Source of the DNA: Cristatella mucedo
Lineage: Eukaryota > Bryozoa > Phylactolaemata > Cristatellidae
Reading direction: 5' to 3'
Assembly: GCA_009760855.2 (NCBI GenBank)
Contig: WPIO01000069.1
Span: 1,408,501 to 1,472,500 of the forward strand
Length of the DNA stretch: 64,000 nt
Below are positions 46,352 to 58,140 of this stretch, one piece after another (position 1 is the first letter of the stretch; every line of letters begins with the position of its first letter). The position numbers were made by a program, and so were the translations under genes. Below the pieces are notes generated by a model. That model saw nothing but the letters and a program-made list of their open reading frames with translations. It made no database searches and was not told where the DNA came from.

Positions 46352-47647
46352 CTACAATACCCATTATTTGAAAGCATCACTGAAGGTGTCAATTTTGATA
46401 GTTCAGTTACTCGCAACACTAAGATCTGGAAGCAAGTCCAGAGTGCATTCGTGAAAGTTCATACCAGGTGAGAATCGGATTCGCAATAATAATTTCTTCT
46501 ATCACAAGCCTGTCCGCTGCAACATCACAAGTGACTAATCTTAATCTCATGTAGAAGTTTTATTTAATCAGTAGTAGCAATATTTGTATTAAATTGGTCA
46601 TGGTTTTCTCGGTGACCTCGATCACTTTCCTATTCACTTTACATTTGTATCAAGGGAAGAATGATCGATCCACATTTGCTCATTGCTGCAGAATCTGACC
46701 AGGCAAGGCATTGCCCAGCCATGTCAAACAGGCATAAAACACAGAAAACAGAGTTCCTCTAAGCGACATTGCTTGCTATTATAATTGCCTCGCCACGGTG
46801 TTGATCAAGGATGGGTCTAACTCAGAAGAAAAACCCGAAATTGGGCAAACAGGCTCTCATCTGAATTACTAGATATGTTATTCGACGTAACTTGAACGTC
46901 GTCTATAAACCAGTTTCTCTCGGATTTTATGGCAATGCAGCATCACAAGTATTTTTGCAGATAGTAATTTTTACAATCCAATTATGAAATCTAAGTGTGC
47001 TAAACGCTTTTTTGCATCCTATGGTCCCTGAGAGTTTCAGAATACTCTTGCAATTGAATTGAAGGGTTCACATGCCAACAACGTTTCTCTAGTCTGTCAA
47101 CGAAACACAGTAGCAATAAAATAACTTAATTTAACATTGTTATTGGTAATTTTTTGTAAACGTATTTCTCTAAGTCTTTCACAGAGGATAGCTACAATAG
47201 CTAAATACGTACTAAGGTATCTATTTTACAGAGGAACTTGTCAGAAAGAAAACCATATCTAAGGCTCAGTGACCTAACTGTTTTAGATGTGAAGAAAAGA
47301 TGGAGCTCATGCATAGGCCAGCCTGCTTACACACTCAAGAACACAGTCGGAGAGTCCGTTTGCTTTTTCCGCAGAAGACCAACATCCACTAAAGTGTAAG
47401 TAGGTACAAATTGGACACTAATGGAATCACATTTTAGACATATTTACAAGGTAATGGGAAAGGTTGCACAATTTTACTTTTAGTTAGCAAATGAGTTGTG
47501 CTGGCCATCTCAGGCATTGGCTATGCCGGATATAGGTTTTCCAAATATTAGCGTGTGCTAGCTAAAAGCTCTAAAATTAAAAAATATTGCATTTTAGAAA
47601 GTATTTAAGAAATGCGACTTTTTATATTAACTACATTGCGTTTATTG
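46352..47647. other. No recognised repeat; possible flanking exon
   Basis: A minus donor (ACCTG|GTATGAAC, boundary 46466) follows about 33 open bases ending RIRFSP in phase 1, with a starting phase that does not match the series. The remainder is AT-rich and featureless. Confidence 0.3.
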
Positions 47648-48950
47648 AATCACCCTCAGCTAACTCAATCTCTTTCTAGGCACTTTATGTTTGCTGAAAA
47701 GGAAGCACAATCCAATCTGTAGTGATAGCCTGCTTAAAAATGCCTAGGGATGACGTGCAAGGGATCACCTTGCAAGTGTGGTTAGCTGCATCATGCACAG
47801 TGTCATCACTCATAAACACGGAAAAGACGAATCGAAGTAACCCTCAACATGCTGTGATAAATTAATTTGTAGTTCCTTTTAAGTTGTAGTCGAATCCACA
47901 TATGTCGTGATGCAAGTCAGAAGTGAGTTCCAGGTTTTGGAATCACAGTATTTGAAGGCACAGTCTCCATACTAGTTGAGATTTTCAAGTGGTATAGGGA
48001 AACACTCGAATCATAAAACGAAGTGGTACGCTGCTTAACCTATTGGGGGGCAGTCGATAGGATAGGTAATCTGGAGCCAAAGAATGAAAGAACCTAAATC
48101 AAAAAAACTTTGAAGTTGGTGCATTACATTACTGGGCATCGGTGCCGGTCGGAGAGAAGAAGTGGGGTGGCGTGGAGGGTCATGACAAACAAGCCTATCT
48201 ACAGAGTTTTGCACCAGCTGTAAGCTCCTGACTGAGGATGCTAGCAGACCAGCAAGCAGTGAGGATAACAAATCAAGAGGGTTTGTCATGGATGCATTGA
48301 ATAATTTGGTTGTATTACCCATGGTAAACAAGAAATAGTTTTATTAATTTAATGTAGCTGAAAGTAGGCAGACTTGACTGTGGAGCAGCTGTGGTCTTCT
48401 AATGAAAAGTAACTTTGGAACAGAAAAATTAGATTTTCCACTTATTCAACTGGAGGAATGGTGGCAGTGCCGATCATAAGCTTTGGAATTTAAATCTTCT
48501 GAACTTCTCCTGACTTGCCCACAACTGACATTTTGGTTTAATCATCCTTCAATTAAAGAAAAATAGCGGCCATAAATGTGTGGATATCGTCAATACATCC
48601 AGCAAGGAAGTTTATATTATTGTACGGGCTGGAAAAATTTGAGGTATCCAAGCAAAAGTACTTGTCAGTGTCATGCCAATGAATCTGAAATCCCTGATCG
48701 GGCCTGGCGATCGATTTGGTATATGAGAGTGTATAAACCGCAGTGGGAGCGGAAAGGATATAGCATTGAGTCTGAGATAACCTAAACAACAGAGGTTCCT
48801 CAGATGATCTTTGTAACTTAACCTCATTTCTCTCGAGTCTCCCACTAAATTAGAGCTTGAACCGTTGCACCATACTGACAATGAAGCCTGTTGAGATTAG
48901 AGTTGCCCAACGAGGACTTAGTTATCGATAGTATCAAAAGCTGCCGGAAG
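47648..48950 (-). mobile_element. LINE A copy, degenerate but long
   Basis: Reversed tail ctcagctaactcaatctctttctaggcac, 3' UTR, C-terminal coding region (gtcggagagaagaagtggggtggcgtgg) and back through the FYADD region to the DTIDH region (cgatagtatcaaaagctgcc). Frames 48035-48331, 48553-48789 and 48612-48881 are polyprotein pieces. About 1.3 kb. Confidence 0.75.
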
Positions 48951-49019
48951 TTAAAGTAAAATAAGTAAATATACTCTACTTAAGGTTGCATTCTCAAGTA
49001 TATTGTTATACAAGATCTA

Positions 49020-49533
49020 GGATGCATGCCGGATTGATTGAGCAGCGGCTACAGAGCTAAGTTCTTAGGCTGACCCACAAGGCTCGCCACGGCTTGGCTC
49101 CTTTGTACCTGGCTGAACTGCTTCACCAATTTCAGCCACTTCTCGCCCTCAGAAACGGTATGGAAAATAAAGTAGCTGCTCCTTTTCTCGGCTTAAAGAT
49201 CGTTGGCGACAGAAGCTTTTGCACTGCAGGCCCTAGACTTTGACACTCGCTTCTACCATTCTTGGGCAGCACGAACTGCTCTCCTGCTTCCGACTGTGGC
49301 TCGTCCTTATCAGCGGTCCTGAGATGCTACTTACATGCTACTCACTACCTCAACTGCTCTCCAGACTCTGTCGTGCTTCCCTCAGTTTCTTTGTTGCGTG
49401 AAACGAAGTCCGCTGCCTTTCGAATGCGTACCTAAAGCCGCTTAGGCCGTGACAAAACTCACCTGCATAACACCCCTCATGGTCTCTATGGCTTAGTGGA
49501 GTTACAGAGGTAGATTCATTACATTACTTTACA
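49020..49533 (+). mobile_element. LINE B 3' third
   Basis: ctaagttcttaggctgacccacaaggctcgccacggcttggctcc through cgttggcgacagaagctttt to aacacccctcatggtctctatgg and the tail tagattcattacattac. No long frame remains. Confidence 0.8.
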
Positions 49534-49539
49534 GTAATT

Positions 49540-49860
49540 TCAAACCGATGCTCACGCTGTGAATTTATTTGATCTAAAACCATAGTAGAAGTTATCAGCA
49601 AGGTTTCCAGTTTCAATCTATGACTTCAGCTAATCTCACACGACTCGTCCCAGCGTCTTTAATAACAGAAGTAAACGGAGATATAATAAGAAGGTCGATA
49701 ATTTTCTCTCGGTCTACTGTCACTCTCTTGCGTAGTAGCCTCTGGGAAAAGTGCAACGGCAGGAACTGAGGCAAGAAGCATTTCTATAATGTCAGTTGTG
49801 CCTTTTCGTGACAGATCTTTTCATCGTGAAGCAGAACAGTGGGAGTGTGGTCCCGAAGCC
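49540..49860 (-). mobile_element. LINE A fragment (reverse transcriptase N-terminus)
   Basis: tgcgtagtagcctctgggaaaagtgcaacggcagg reversed corresponds to the PASFKEAVVRQLL region; cgtctttaataacagaagtaaacg to the LLPFLSKI region. Degenerate. Confidence 0.5.
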
Positions 49861-49925
49861 TAATTAGGAACAATACAGGGTATTATGGATTCACTACTAA
49901 TTGCACTATTTCCTGATAATTTGGT

Positions 49926-49926
<1 letters not shown>

Positions 49927-49981
<55 letters not shown>

Positions 49982-50018
49982 GTGTGTGTGCACATATATA
50001 TATATATATATATATATA
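49927..50018. repeat. (TA)n microsatellite with (TG)n interruption
   Basis: Long TA run broken by catatatata and tgtgtgtgtgcac. It is continuous with the AT-rich tail of the SINE at 50020, so it probably grew from that tail. Confidence 0.9.
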
Positions 50019-50154
50019 ATTCTTATGCATAGCGTCCAAGAGAATTAAATCTCTATTAATGTGCTTCACATATGCTTCAGGGCTCGACCCCACGACCTCA
50101 GGCAGAATTTAGTCGGGGCGAGCATCTTAACCACAGAACCAACCCAGCTCGGCG
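50019..50154 (-). repeat. tRNA-derived SINE
   Basis: On the minus strand: CGCCGAGCTGGGTTGGTTCT, GGTTAAGATGCTCGCCCCGA, box-B-like GGGTCGAGCCC, ATATGTGAAGCAC, ATTAATAGAGATTTAATTCT and CTTGGACGCTATGC. Tail continues into the TA microsatellite. Confidence 0.8.
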
Positions 50155-50407
50155 TTTTTTTAAATTCCATCTTTGAGAACGAATAGAAAGACCAACGGCA
50201 GCTTGAATAAACGTGTACACAGCTCGTGGGTATTGCAGTTTACTTTGTAGGCCATATAGCTGGCTCAGTTCCGTTTTCCATCAAGCTATCACTTCGTGAA
50301 GCTCAGCGTCCACATTTTTCTTTATCAGCTATCATTGAGCATCATAAACGATCTCTAGGAGCTAGTAACAACTTTTATGAGCCACTACACTAATAAGAGT
50401 ATTGAGA

Positions 50408-50458
<51 letters not shown>

Positions 50459-50476
50459 CTTATAAAAGCATTCTTC
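50155..50476. repeat. Unique sequence with (TA)n tract
   Basis: (TA)n with a central ca interruption at about 50412-50459. The rest has no recognised feature. Confidence 0.5.
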
Positions 50477-50844
50477 CTAAAATAACATACTTAAAAAACA
50501 TGCGAGGAAGAAATAAAGCAATAAATAAGTCCATGTAGCTGGTGCTGTCAAAGTAGCATTATAATATTTACCTTTCCAGTTTATATACCAAGTACCAGTC
50601 ACTGTAGCGCTTCTTCCAAAATGCTCGTAATGACAGCGGCAGTAAATACCAGCAGCCATGCTTTCTTGAACGACGACATACTCTTTATTCACTCGTGTTC
50701 TGAAGGACACACCACCGAAAGCACTAAGAGTATACAACTCGCAGTCCGTTGGGCGAAATGGTGGGTTGCTATCAAATATATTACAAGATGCATTGAATGC
50801 TTCCATAGTAGATACAAAGTTGTCTCCAACATCCACTGGAAGAT
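50477..50844 (-). CDS. Putative terminal exon: extracellular domain plus C-terminal membrane helix
   Basis: Minus-strand acceptor attcagcagcttttag is good; phase 1; 121 codons to TAG. The peptide begins LPVDVGDNFVSTMEAFNASC, has DCELYTL, then AAGIYCRCHYEHFG, which looks like an Ig F strand (G-x-Y-x-C), WYINWKGKYYNATL with a second glycosylation sequon, and ends in a hydrophobic helix TYLLLYFFLACFLSMLF immediately before the stop. Five or so Cys and two NxS/T sites support an extracellular role. With no basic residues after the helix it could be a tail-anchored form or a GPI-signal-like end. The upstream exon 63926-64000 joins in phase. Confidence 0.6.
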
Positions 50845-52139
50845 CTAAAAGCTGCTGAAATTATGCGTGCAAGTACTGAAAGCAATATTTATGCTCTATC
50901 AAGATCTTTCAGTTTTGGTATAGCACAAGAAGTAACTATTGAGAACAACAGCTGGTTGTTAGCTAAGATAGTGAAATCAATATCTACAATAGCAGTTGCC
51001 GTCCGGATAAAGATCAACTCAAGCTTTAATTGTAATTTAAAAGGTAAACATCCAATTGGCGTTACAATCACTCCTTATTCATCAGCACTGCAGATATTTA
51101 ACTACAGAAATGTATGCACAAATGTATGCAGGAAGCATGAATGTTACTGCAGTTTATAATTAAAGTCATCGATAACGAATATATCTGCGAAGCAGTCACT
51201 CTTTACGTGTTATGAAAGTCAGAACTACTTACGTTGGTTTCAAACTCTCAAACTACTGCTTTGCAGAACCTATTTAATTTTTTTAGTTCTTTAAAAATAA
51301 GCATCGAATTATACAGTATCATCTTTATATGGCGAAGGGAATATATAAACTTAAGGGAATTAGCTTCTTTTAGTATTAAGTTAAATTACAGTCAACAAAG
51401 TCAACCGCGACTCCACTGCATTTATGATTATAAATGTTCGTGATGCAACGCATTTAAACAGCTGCTACTACTAATTTCAGTACAATTAATCAATTTTCTT
51501 AAAATCCTTACGTTTTTTGTAAAGCTACATCTCTCTTGTGAAACTAAAAAATTACTGCTAATTTTCGTTCATGTGGGTCTAATTTTCAGTGGTATAATAA
51601 TGCGGCCTTATGCTTGAGCCGATAACTGGCTGCCGCATGGACGTGTCCTTCCAGCGTTTCAGTAAGTGTTCAGTTTGCGAAATCCATTTATTCAAAGCTG
51701 AACACTTTAGTACCTTACAGAGGCTGCAAAAAACCTCAATATTTAAATATAACACTCTAAAAACTTGGAAAAAATATGGAAATCTATACTCAGCGATGAT
51801 TTACACTAAAAAATACCACATAGCACCGATGCTACCAGCCTGCTGACAATGTTTCCACCCACCACTCATTAAACGTGGCAATACAAAATTCCATAGCATT
51901 CAGAAAAAGTGCCATGCAGATGGATTTGTAGAGAGCAGAACAATTATTCTCTCTAACTCAAATATTTCATATATAAGTGATAACAAGGATATTTTGCGGT
52001 ATGAAAAATCGTTTTAGTCTTCAGAGCAAGAACCATCTGGGAAAAAGAAGTCACTGTTTAATTGCACTCATCGAAAAACACGTCGCTATCATAACCCTAG
52101 AAGCCTACAAGAAATTTATTTGAGCTAAAGGGTAAAAAG
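50845..52139. other. No repeat recognised; ambiguous frames
   Basis: Overlapping frames on opposite strands (plus 50863-51159, 98 residues; minus 50889-51071, 60 residues with DFTILANNQLLFSIV) both look mildly protein-like. No usable donor was found for the minus one. A strong minus donor (CAAC|GTAAGTAG, near 51229) and another (AAAC|GTAAGG, near 51510) lack phase-matched exons. Probably intron. Confidence 0.3.
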
Positions 52140-53547
52140 TATCTCAGTCTGTCTCCGTCTGTCTCCGTCTGTCTCCGTCTGTCTCAGTCTGTCTCCGTAT
52201 ATAACTGTCTATCTCCATCTGTCTCCGCCTATCTCCGTCTGTCTCCGTCTGTCTCCATATATCACCCTCTGTTTCCGTCTATCTCAGTCTCTCTTCGACC
52301 GTCCCCGTCTGTCTCCTTCTATCTTCGTCTGTCTCCGTCTGTCTCCGTATATCACCGTCTGTCACCGTCTGTCTCCGTCTGTCTCCGTCTGTCTCCGTCT
52401 GTCTCCGTTTACCATGGTCTGCCTCCGTCTGTTTCCGTCTGTCTACATTTGTCTCCGTCTGCCTCCATTTGTCTCCGTCTGCCTCCATCGGTTTCCGTCT
52501 GTGTACGTCTGTCGCCGTCTATTCACGTCTGTCGCCGTCTATTTCATCTGTCTCGATCATCGCCATCTTTCTCCGTATAGTTCCTTTGGTCTCTTCTGTC
52601 ACGTCTATCTCCGTCAGTCCTCGTCTGATTCTTTCAGTCTCTGAACCCGTCTGTCTCCATCTACATCTTACTGTGTCGGTTTTCATCTGTCTGTTGGTCC
52701 GCGTTAATCTCTGTCAATCTCCGTCGCTCTCCGTCAGTCGCAGTCTGTCTTCCTCTGTCTCTGTCTGTCTCAGTCTCCGTCCGTCTACCTCTGCCTCCGT
52801 CTGTCTGTCTGTCTCTCTCTGTCTCTCTCCCTCCCTCTCCATCTCCGTCTCTCTAGATCGATCTGGCTGTCTATCTGTACTATTCACTCTGTCACTCTCT
52901 GTCTCTCTTGGCGTCTTCCTGGATAGGTCTGAATGGGTCTCTGTATTTCTATATCTCTGTCACTCGGTCTCTCTGTCTCTCGGTCTCACTGTCCCTCAGT
53001 CTCTCTGTCTGTCTGCCTCTCTGTCTCTCCGTCACTCTGTGTCTCTATGTTTCTCTGTCTCTCTGTCTCTCGGTCTTTCTGTCTCTCTATCTCTGTAGCT
53101 CAGCCTCTCAGTCTCTCAGTCTCTCTGTCTCTTTGTCCCTCTGTCTCTCTATCTTTCGATCGCTCTGTCTCTCTGACTCTCAGTATCTATGTCTATCTGC
53201 CTCGCTGTCTCTCTTTCCGTCTGAATCTTTGTCTCGCGGAATCTCAGTCTCCCTGTGTCTCTTTATCTCTGTCTCCCCGTCTCTCCGTCTCTCTGTCTCT
53301 CTGTCTCTCAGTTTCACTGTCTCTTTGTCTCTCTGTCTCTATGTCTCTCCGTCTCTGTCTTTCTGTCTCTTTGTCTCTCTGTCTCTCTATCTTTCAATTA
53401 CTCTGTCTCTCTGACTTTCAGTATATATATCTATCTGCCTCGTAGTCTCTCTTTCCGTCTGAATTTTTGTCTCACGGAGTCTGAGTCTCCCCGTGTCTCT
53501 TTATCTCTGTCTCTCTGTCTCACTGGCTCTCTGTCTCACTGTCTCTC
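52140..53547. repeat. CT-rich simple-repeat block in two zones
   Basis: 52140 to about 52760 is an imperfect 10-base repeat of the gtctgtctcc type. From about 52760 to 53547 the unit drifts to ctctgtct-type words. Frames of 69-209 residues here (Ser/Leu/Cys/Val-rich on plus, Arg/Gln/Thr-rich on minus) are repeat translations, not genes. The block stops exactly at the 3' end of the LINE B copy. Confidence 0.95.
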
Positions 53548-56500
53548 AGTAATGTAATGTAATATATCTCCGTCTGTAACTCCCCAAAGTCATAAAGACC
53601 ATGTGGGTGTTACACAGGTGAGTTTTATATAGCCTACTCACAGCCTAAGCGGCTTTCGGTACGCTATCGGTAGCCAACAGACTTCGTCTCACTCAACAAA
53701 GAGAAAGTGGGAAGCATAGCAGAGTCAGGAGAGCAGTTGAGGTAGTGAGTAGCATAGAAGTAGCAGTTCAGGACCGCTGAAAAAGATGTGCCATAGTCGG
53801 CAGTTGGAGAATAGTTGTCGTTGCGTAACAAGTGTGGAAACGAGTACCACATTCTAGGACCTGGAGAGCTAAAGCTTCTGTCGCCAACTGTCTTTAAGCG
53901 GAGGAATGGGACAGCTAATTTATTGTCCACACAGGACCTGAGGGCGCGAACGGGCTGAAACTGACGCAGCAGCTAAGCTAGGTATGAAGGAGCCAAGCCG
54001 TGGCTGGCCTTGTCGGTCAGCCTAAGAACTTTGCTCTGCATCCTTTGCTCAACCGGCAATCATCCTAGCTCTTTCAGCAGAGGTGACACGTGCTCAAACC
54101 GCTGGGACTTAAAGACCAGCCTTGCAGCCATATTCATAGTCCGCTGTAGTGGCATAACAGCTTTCTTTGGCAGCCCAGCCAAAAGGGAATTACAATAATC
54201 AAGCCGAGACAGAACTACAGAGCTAGTTAAATTGTTTACAAGCCACTGTGGGAGACAGCTTCTAATCTTGGATAGGGATCGGATGTGATGGCTAGCTGTA
54301 GAGGCAGTCTTCTGAATGAAGCTTTTGAAATTGAGGCAGCTGTCAAACGCGAAACCTAGATTACGAGCACTTGGTGAAGGTCGCACAATTGCATCACCTA
54401 TTGGAACAGCAAAGCCTTTTAATCCAGCCACACGCTTAGGGTGTCCTATGAGCAGCATTTCGGTTTTATCGTCATTTAATTTCAGGAAGTTTTCCGGCAT
54501 CCATGATCAAATATCGGCAAGGCAAGCATTCAGTTTCTCAGTTGCTGCAGCAGATTCCGACGGTTTAAATGACAAATACAACTGAGTATCGTCAGCATAG
54601 AAGTGATATCCTATTCCATGGGCCTTAATCACTTTTCCCAGAGGTTGCATATAAATGGAGAACAGCAAGGGACCGAGTACAGACCCTTGAGGGACTCCAC
54701 AGGTGACCCTTCTCATGTCTGAGACCTAACCCACACACGACACAGATTGAACACGATCAGAAAAGTATGATTTAAGCCACGCCAGTGCTTCGTCTGCCAG
54801 ACCAATCGTTGTTCTCAATCGTTCAAGCAGAGCTTCGTAATCAATGGCGTCGAAGGCAGCAGACAGATCTTGCAGAGGTAGGGCAGTGACATTTCTGTCG
54901 TCGTTGCCACGTAGAATGTCATTGCTAACACGGATGAGAGCAGTTTCAGTAGAGTGCTGCCTCTTGAACGCTAATTGAAATGTTTTTGACATTCCATTAT
55001 TTCCAATATGTTCACCGAGCTGCTTAGCAACAATTTTTTCAAGAATCTTTGATAAGAACGGAAGAAGGGAATTTGGAGGATAGTTTGCTAGGACTGCTGT
55101 GTCTAATCCATGCTTTTTAAGAATAGGTCTAACGATTGCCGGTTTGAAGGACTTGGGGACGACCCCTTTTCCCAAAGAAGCATTACAAATCTTAGTTATG
55201 GCATGGCTAAGTTGGTCTTAAAGTAAAGACCACAGAGATGAAGGTATAGGGTCTTCAGGTTACGAGCTCTTTTTGCTAGACCTAATTAAGGCAGCCACCT
55301 CACAGGCAGGAGCATCAGAGAACCTTTTAAGAAAGGTCACAGGTTGAGGAACGGCGACTGCTTTGGTCAGAGGCGGCTTAATGGAGGCACGAATTTGCAC
55401 AATTTTTTCAGTAAAGAAGGCTGAAAACGTTTCGGCTGAGCCCTTAATATCTGAGGAGTCAGACCTGACAGCATTTGCCAGTAAATGGTTTACTGTTTTA
55501 AAATTTTGTTTAGTGTCCGACTGGCAGGAATTCAGCTTTTTAATGAAAAAAGAAGCCCTGGATTTTTTAGGCTTTCGGGTGTAAACTCGAAGGAAGTCTT
55601 TAAAATTGACTAGGTCTGCCCCAGACCTAGAATTCTTGAAACGACGTTCCAGCCTGAGCTTAACAAGGGGCATCTTAAGGAGTTTTTTTGTATATTGAAA
55701 GAAATCTTGACGACTTTGAACACGGATAGAGCGAACGGGAGCATGCTTGTCAAGAGCACTCCTGACTGTCATGTTCATTGCATCAGTGAGAGTATCGAGT
55801 CTGCCGGTCGAGTCTGAATGCAGATCAAGAAGGCTTGCATCACAAACAGATTTAAAAAACTCGTCCATGTCAATGCTTTGTAAGTTACGTCGTTTGGCAA
55901 ATTCGACATTGCTCTGCACGTACGAGGGAGCAGGAACAGTAAACGAGACCGAGCAATGATCTGAGAGGGTCATTGGGCACACCGCATAGTCAGTGGGGAA
56001 GACGTCCTTAGTGATCACGAGATCTAGAATGTGGCCACTGACGTGGGTTCTATGATTAACGTGTTGGGCCAAACCAAGATTCTCCAGACAGTCAAGAAAT
56101 AAGCGGACCTGGCTGTTGCTAGGGTTGTCAACGTGAACATCGAAGTCTCCTACAATCAGTAACTGCCTGTCACACACACATATTTTAGCGAGGAACTCTG
56201 AAAACTCCTATATAAACAATTTTAGATAGCCAGAAGGAGGCCGGTATATCTCAACGGTGAGAGACATTGTGTTTGATGAAGACCTGATAGCAACCGATTC
56301 AAACGATGACCCATTTGCGAAACTGTACATTGTATATCCAAACTCGCGAACAACAATTGCAACCCCGCCACCAATCTTTTCAGAACGCATGGACTGATAG
56401 AATGAGAACCCGGGTGGGGTGGTCTCGGAAATACAGCTACTGGAACAAGGCGTCATCCAGGTTTCGGTAAGCAGAAATGCATCTAGCTTCTAGTGGACCA

Positions 56501-56640
56501 CCTGATCGCTGATAAGTAACACCTTGGTTTTTAGCAAGCGGACATTTAGTAGGCGGAATTTAAGAGACTGTCCAACAACTGGGCGACGGCGATGACGTGG
56601 CTCGTATTCTCTAGCTTTTGCATCCGGCCTGGCAGACGCT
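53548..56640 (-). mobile_element. LINE B, near full-length endonuclease plus reverse transcriptase
   Basis: Minus-strand CR1-type element of about 3.1 kb. The tail (aatgtaatgtaat reversed) is at 53548. From about 56570 one frame runs to 53608: apurinic-type endonuclease start (LLNVRLLKTKVLLISD, FLLTETW), QLLIVGDFDVHVDNP, HILDLVITK and LSDHCSV, the linker, then reverse transcriptase [44 protein letters not shown] and [12 protein letters not shown], then LDYCNSLLAGLPKKA and the C-terminal block. Eleven in-frame stops interrupt it (56490, 56208, 55260, 55218, 54726, 54507, 54060, 53973, 53664, 53634, 53625) but no frameshift. Open pieces: 55260-56177, 54726-55175, 54507-54716, 54060-54500, 53664-53930. 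Position two of the GDFN motif is kept but Asn is Asp. Inactive. Confidence 0.93.
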
Positions 56641-57029
56641 GATTCTTCGAATTTGAATTGGACCTTCGTAACGGCCGTCGGACGACGTTTTACAACGTGC
56701 TGGGCTACGGCGGTTGGGCTACTGACGCAACGAGTACTATTTAGCGCTTTAAACTAACGATTCGTGGGTTTGATAGCCCAGCTGTTGATAGGGCAAAGTC
56801 AGGATGCAGGAAGGTTCTCACTGACCCACTGGAAAAGGCCTGCCGGTAGGTATCGACTAATGGCTACATCGCATCTTATGCGAAGCAGGTCCTGTTTTGT
56901 CTAGTGTATCCGAGGGTAGCTCATAAATAGTAACGGCGAAGATAGCAGCGGAATACCCGAATGTATTACGGAGAAATCAAGTAAAGGTCCACACCACGCT
57001 AGGAGTGCCCCGAGGCCCCTCTTTAGTGC
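56641..57029. other. GC-richer stretch, possible LINE B 5' region
   Basis: ggccgtcggacgacg, ctggaaaaggcctgccgg and gtaacggcgaagatagc contrast with the AT-rich background. It lies directly upstream of the LINE B endonuclease, so part may be its 5' UTR or first ORF, but there is no second copy in the window to compare. Confidence 0.35.
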
Positions 57030-57880
57030 GGGTAATATTCCAAAGAGACCTCTAGTTACATGACCATATCAGCTCCACAGTCGAATCTGCTTATTTTCAG
57101 CTTTGTAACATTGGCAAAATTCGGGCTCGTTTAGATAAGGATACCACATCTAAGTTGGTCCATGCATTTGTAGCATTCCGTCTCGACTTCTGCAACTCAC
57201 TGCTTACAGGCCTGCCAGCATGTGCGATGCCGCGATTGCAGATGGTGCAAAAACTCAGTAGCATGGATTGTCTGTCGTGAGCTTTGCAGTTGCCACGTTG
57301 CACCACTTCATGCCGACCTGCACTGGCTACCAGTCAAGCAACGGATTGACTTTAAGGTTTTTGTCGCTCACTTTTAGGTCACTTCATTCTTTGGCTCTAG
57401 CCTATCTCTCAGATATACTACTTCATCAGGTCAAGCATCGTACCACCAACTTTTCGGAATCAAACTGTCTACAAATTACTCGTACACACTTCAAATCCTT
57501 TCGAGACCGTGCAATCAGTTCGTATGCCCCCAAAGCCTAGGACTCTCTTTCGACTTTAGGCAGAACATCACCCGACCTGACCACATTCAAAAAGAACTTA
57601 AAAACACACCTATTTAGGACAGCATTGAGTGGGTCCCTGTCATTCGTCCTTTGCGTGCTTAAGTGGGAGGACACTGTGCTTGCTGCCAGTAACCACATTT
57701 GCATGCTGACTCGGTGAATGTTTCCCCTAACCAGGTTATTCTATTTGTTTGTTTATCAAGCATGATATTACTCACCATTCAATTGCATTTCCCTTTGCAG
57801 CAAATCTAAAGTGCATAGAGATAGATTGATTTCTCTGAGGGTGCCTTATCATGTTCATTATAATAATTAGTATTATTAGC
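57030..57880 (+). mobile_element. LINE A 3' portion
   Basis: gtaatattccaaagagacctctagttacatgacc (VIFQSDLS region) through catttgtagcattccgtctcgacttctgc, ctgcactggctaccagtcaagcaacgg and the 3' UTR to gatagattgatttctctgagggtgcc and an AAT-rich tail. Frame 57268-57540 is a relic. Confidence 0.85.
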
Positions 57881-57884
57881 CTCT

Positions 57885-58011
57885 CTGTTTGTCTTAAATT
57901 CCACCACTATCTCTGTCTTTCTGTCTCTCTCGCCCTCTCCTTCTCTCAGTCCCGGTCTCTCTCTCTCTCTCTCATTCTCTTTCTCTCTCAATCTATCTAC
58001 CTCTCTTTCTC

Positions 58012-58072
<61 letters not shown>

Positions 58073-58140
58073 CTCTCTCCCTCTCTCTCTTTTTTTTCTC
58101 TCTTTGTATCTATCTGTCTCTCTTGGTCTGTCTCTCACCC
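57885..58140. repeat. (CT)n microsatellite region
   Basis: ctctgtctttctgtctctctcgcc followed by a nearly pure (CT)n at about 58010-58070 and further CT-rich words. The 107-110 residue Ser/Leu- and Arg/Glu-rich frames are repeat translations. It sits immediately after a LINE A tail. Confidence 0.95.

Noticed and set aside
50889-51071. 60-residue minus frame with beta-strand-like sequence just upstream of the 50477-50844 exon
   Set aside because: No donor in a usable phase before the next acceptor, and an equally plausible frame overlaps it on the plus strand.
52279-53557. Frames up to 209 residues rich in Ser, Leu, Cys, Val (plus) or Arg, Gln, Thr, Asp (minus)
   Set aside because: Translations of the CT-rich simple repeat; the same applies to the frames at 57806-58174.
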